The notes under the pieces were generated by a model that saw nothing but the letters and a program-made list of their open reading frames with translations, was not told where the DNA came from and did not search any database. A program made the position numbers and the translations under genes. A stretch of DNA of 64,000 bases from Sediminitomix flava. GTDB taxonomy: Bacteria; Bacteroidota; Bacteroidia; Cytophagales; Flammeovirgaceae. Where the stretch lies: positions 62,001-126,000 of the forward strand of contig NZ_QGDO01000004.1 in assembly GCF_003149185.1 (NCBI RefSeq), written 5' to 3'. Positions 61,603-64,000 of this stretch are shown here, piece after piece. Position 1 is the stretch's first letter. Each line of letters opens with the position of its first letter.

Positions 61603-62676
61603 ATGTTTTCTTATAAACAATTACAGGACTTTTGTATTTCAGTATTCCAAGAAATGGGATGTCCTATTGAAGAAGCTGAAATGGCTGCAAAAGTTTTGAT
61701 TTCTGCTGACCTTAGAGGGGTAGATTCGCATGGTGTGGCACGTCTTATTGGCTATGTGCGACTTTGGAAAAATGGAAGAATTAATCCGACACCAAATATC
61801 AAGATTGTTCATGAAACACCAAGTACTGCGGTAGTAGACGGTGATGCTGGTCTTGGACTTGTTGTGGCTCCAAAAACGATGGAGATCGTGATGGACAAGG
61901 CTGACAACGTAGGAACGGGATGGGCTTCTGTCAAAAACTCGAATCATTACGGGATAGCTGGTCATCATGCTATGATGGCACTTGAAAGAGATATGATTGG
62001 GATGTCAATGACTAATGCTAGTCCGTTAGTAGCTCCTACTTTTGCCAAAGAACGTATGTTGGGTACAAACCCAATCGCGGTAGCTATTCCTGCCAATGAG
62101 CAACCTCCGTTTGTGGCAGATTTTGCAACAACAACAGCAGCAAATGGAAAGCTAGAAATCTTGCAACGTAAGCAAGAGGAAGCCCCAACAGGTTGGGTTC
62201 AAGATGCAGATGGAAATCAATCTGTAGATGCTTCAGCCCTGAAAGGTGGAGGAGCTTTATTACCTCTAGGAAGTGACAGAGTTCGTAGTAGCCATAAAGG
62301 ATATTGCTTAGGGTCAATCGTAGATATTTTCTCAGCAGTATTTTCGGGGGCAAATTTTGGCCCTTGGGCTCCACCATTTGTAAGTTTCTTGCCTTTGCAT
62401 CCTAATCCGGTTGGGGAAGGTCTGGGGCATTTCTTTGGTGCAATGCGTGTAGATGCATTCCGTCCTGCCGATGAATTTAAGGCCGATATGGATACTTGGA
62501 TTTCTCGATTCAGAGAAGCAGAACCTGTTTCTCCAGATCAGAAAGTATTAATTCCGGGTGATCCTGAGCGTGAGTTTGAAAAAATCAGAAAGTTAGAAGG
62601 AATCCCATTGTTGGATCCTGTGATAAAAGATTTGGAAGAAGTAGCTGCTGAATTTGGAATGAAATTTCCGCTTTAA
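61603..62676 (+). CDS. Ldh-family (malate/L-lactate/ureidoglycolate) dehydrogenase
   Basis: The protein has 357 residues from the ATG at 61603 (a TTG two codons earlier also opens the frame). VLISADLRGVDSHGVARLIGYV is the conserved catalytic region with the family His (SHGVAR). NHYGIAGHHAMMA and MLGTNPIAVAIPA are the NAD-binding signatures of the AllD/YbiC-type family. It oxidises a 2-hydroxy acid with NAD(P)+ in the cytosol. Exact substrate is unknown. Followed by a terminator. Confidence 0.9.
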   Translation: MFSYKQLQDFCISVFQEMGCPIEEAEMAAKVLISADLRGVDSHGVARLIGYVRLWKNGRINPTPNIKIVHETPSTAVVDGDAGLGLVVAPKTMEIVMDKADNVGTGWASVKNSNHYGIAGHHAMMALERDMIGMSMTNASPLVAPTFAKERMLGTNPIAVAIPANEQPPFVADFATTTAANGKLEILQRKQEEAPTGWVQDADGNQSVDASALKGGGALLPLGSDRVRSSHKGYCLGSIVDIFSAVFSGANFGPWAPPFVSFLPLHPNPVGEGLGHFFGAMRVDAFRPADEFKADMDTWISRFREAEPVSPDQKVLIPGDPEREFEKIRKLEGIPLLDPVIKDLEEVAAEFGMKFPL

Positions 62677-62709
62677 TAAAGCTATTTCTAACAGAGTTAT
62701 TCACAATTG

Positions 62710-62737
62710 GAGGCGTTTCTACTGGAAACGTCTCTTT
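62710..62737 (+). terminator. Terminator of the Ldh-family gene
   Basis: GAGGCGTTTC pairs with GAAACGTCTC (one wobble) around TACT, then T5. Confidence 0.85.
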
Positions 62738-62883
62738 TTAGTTGGTGAAATGTTGAAAAACCTACCTAAAAGTGTTGATAAGTCTGACTTGTTCACTTCG
62801 ATTGTTGATAAATGAAAGATAAAATCAAGAAAATCAGAAATCTAAACCATTAATTGTTGATAACTTTTTGAAAAATAAGAATT

Positions 62884-63834
62884 TCACAAACTTGGATTTT
62901 CAGTAAAGTCTAAATAAGGTAGGATTCGATCAATCGTCTTTTTGTTTACATATTTCAGTGATTTGAAATCTTCGTCAGTTAAAAATGCCCCATGCTGTTC
63001 TCGGTAATTCACAATTAGTTTTGCCTCTTTCCAAGTCAGATAAGGATGACGACCTAATTGCATATAGCTAATGTGATTGATATGGATTCTTTTGATTTGA
63101 GCCTTATCGATTACACAATATTTTCTTAAACTATCGACCAATACTTCAGGAAAGTATTCAATCTCCATCAGCTGATTAAAAGCATAAAAACTTCCTAGCT
63201 TATTTCTGTAATTGATAATAGACTTTGCTCGCTTTTCTCCAATCCCTTTAATCTGTTTGAAGTCTTCTTGATTCCCAGTATTTAAATCAAAATTCTTAAT
63301 TTCTTTCTTTTTAAACTTCACAAAAATCTGAGAGGAATCGCTCTGTATAGAATCCTTTTTATCTTTCACATAAAAATTCTTCTTTGCGTATTTTTTCTGA
63401 AACTTCTTTCTTTGAGGAATTGAAATATACTGTTCTAACTTCTGATAGGTAGAATCAGTTAATCCATATATTTTTCTTAGATCTTCTTTCTTATAAAAAA
63501 TACCTCCTTTAGACTTAAAGTTTTCAATTCTAACAGATAGGTACGAAGGCATTCCCAACTTTTCCCATTCTTCTAAACCTATTTTATTCGGATTAAAAGT
63601 GAAATATTCTACTGGTTTCTCTTTCTGCTGTTCTTCTTCTTTCTCAATCGCTTTCAGCAAACTATCATATTCGTGAGCTAAATAATCTGATTCTTTAAGA
63701 GGGAAAAAAGTATCCCATAAACTTGAAATAAACATAGATGTGAAAAGTAGAGATATAAGTAAAAATAATGCGTTCGTTTCTCTCTTACTGAGTTGAAAAA
63801 AGTGTTGTACTTTCTGAAAAAAAGCCTTGAACAT
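62884..63834 (-). CDS. Membrane-anchored helix-hairpin-helix (ComEA-like) protein
   Basis: The 316-residue protein has one membrane helix (about 21-40), a charged linker, then helix-hairpin-helix repeats: FNPNKIGLEEWEKLGMP (about 79-95), DLNTGNQEDFKQIKGIGEKRAKSIINYRNKLGSF (about 183-216, with the GIG hairpin) and HISYMQLGRHPYLTWKEAKLIVNYREQHGAF (about 255-285). HhH domains bind DNA backbone without sequence specificity; ComEA-like anchored forms act in DNA uptake. The role here is inferred from domain content. Confidence 0.85.
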   Translation of the reverse strand: MFKAFFQKVQHFFQLSKRETNALFLLISLLFTSMFISSLWDTFFPLKESDYLAHEYDSLLKAIEKEEEQQKEKPVEYFTFNPNKIGLEEWEKLGMPSYLSVRIENFKSKGGIFYKKEDLRKIYGLTDSTYQKLEQYISIPQRKKFQKKYAKKNFYVKDKKDSIQSDSSQIFVKFKKKEIKNFDLNTGNQEDFKQIKGIGEKRAKSIINYRNKLGSFYAFNQLMEIEYFPEVLVDSLRKYCVIDKAQIKRIHINHISYMQLGRHPYLTWKEAKLIVNYREQHGAFLTDEDFKSLKYVNKKTIDRILPYLDFTENPSL

Positions 63835-63957
63835 CGTTTATGTTTCTATTTTTGGGTAAAGTAGAATGAGGTTAATCGATAAATTCGTATTGGTTGTAGG
63901 AAAAATAAGCGTTTTTTATTTTAAATTGTCAATGATACAGCAGATAACTTTTAGAGG

Positions 63958-64000
63958 ATGGAGAAAAAAGCTACAGGGAAAGTTTCGGTAAAGAAAGAAA
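63958..64000 (+). CDS. Possible 5' end of a gene running off the right edge
   Basis: An ATG at 63958 opens MEKKATGKVSVKKE up to the window end. The 14 visible residues are basic and match no family by eye. It may be a real gene or a chance frame. Confidence 0.3.
   Translation, partial: MEKKATGKVSVKKE

Overview
The window is a chromosomal segment of an AT-rich member of the Bacteroidota, most likely a marine Cytophagales relative. The signs are two SusC/SusD pairs, a SufS-SufE-SufT-bacilliredoxin cluster, a YfhO protein, a CrtA-like carotenoid enzyme, many short lipoproteins, and promoters of the Bacteroidota type (TTTG / TAnnTTTG) instead of classical -35/-10 boxes. I see no rRNA, tRNA, CRISPR array, intact insertion sequence or prophage. 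The genus cannot be fixed from this sequence alone.

Layout. 1-2.4 kb: the 3' end of a GH13 pullulanase-like gene and three small membrane proteins. 2.5-6.3 kb: the Fe-S/thiol cluster on the minus strand, divergent from a zinc-type CDF transporter. 6.7-8.8 kb: an unusual lipoprotein with a TIM-barrel-like domain, three SLH motifs and a C39-like cysteine peptidase domain. 9.1-9.3 kb: a non-coding block of nested hairpins. 9.5-21.2 kb (minus): two SusC/SusD pairs, a surface lipoprotein and a BadF-type sugar kinase. 21.3-26.1 kb: a response regulator and a 1374-residue soluble histidine kinase with a MalT-like ATPase/TPR front end. 26.4-29.2 kb: a lipoprotein and a lipoprotein type I pullulanase. 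29.3-30.4 kb: a small membrane protein and Dps. 30.6-34.9 kb: two SDR oxidoreductases, an alpha/beta hydrolase, an SRPBCC protein and an AraC regulator. 35-40.7 kb: a CoA-disulfide-reductase/rhodanese fusion, HemB, a 53-residue lipoprotein, a flippase-like protein and small proteins. 41-47.9 kb: YfhO, glycosyltransferases, a Wzx-like flippase and a methyltransferase-like gene (surface polysaccharide). 48-49.5 kb: an HtrA protease. 49.9-54.8 kb: an ECF sigma factor, a TPR membrane protein, a CHAT (caspase-like) protease, a small lipoprotein and a PqqD-like protein. 54.8-58.3 kb: an ABC-GntR operon, a CrtA-like enzyme and a PPOX protein. 58.4-64 kb: an outer-membrane protein, a HAD phosphatase, a GT2, an Ldh-family oxidoreductase and an HhH protein.

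How the parts fit. The clearest regulatory logic is in the 30.5-34.9 kb cluster. Two promoters each carry a pair of GTATAC-centred half-sites repeated at 21 bp, at the same distance from the -7 element, so one regulator, most simply the AraC protein encoded last, probably activates both. The ABC-GntR operon has a 22-bp imperfect palindrome just before its first gene. The CoA-disulfide-reductase gene has a Crp/Fnr-shaped palindrome near -72 of a near-consensus promoter. A 28-bp element is shared upstream of the two Sus transcription units and partly upstream of the SLH lipoprotein. The least familiar gene set is the sigma factor / TPR / CHAT protease / small lipoprotein group. All functional statements rest on motif reading without database searches.
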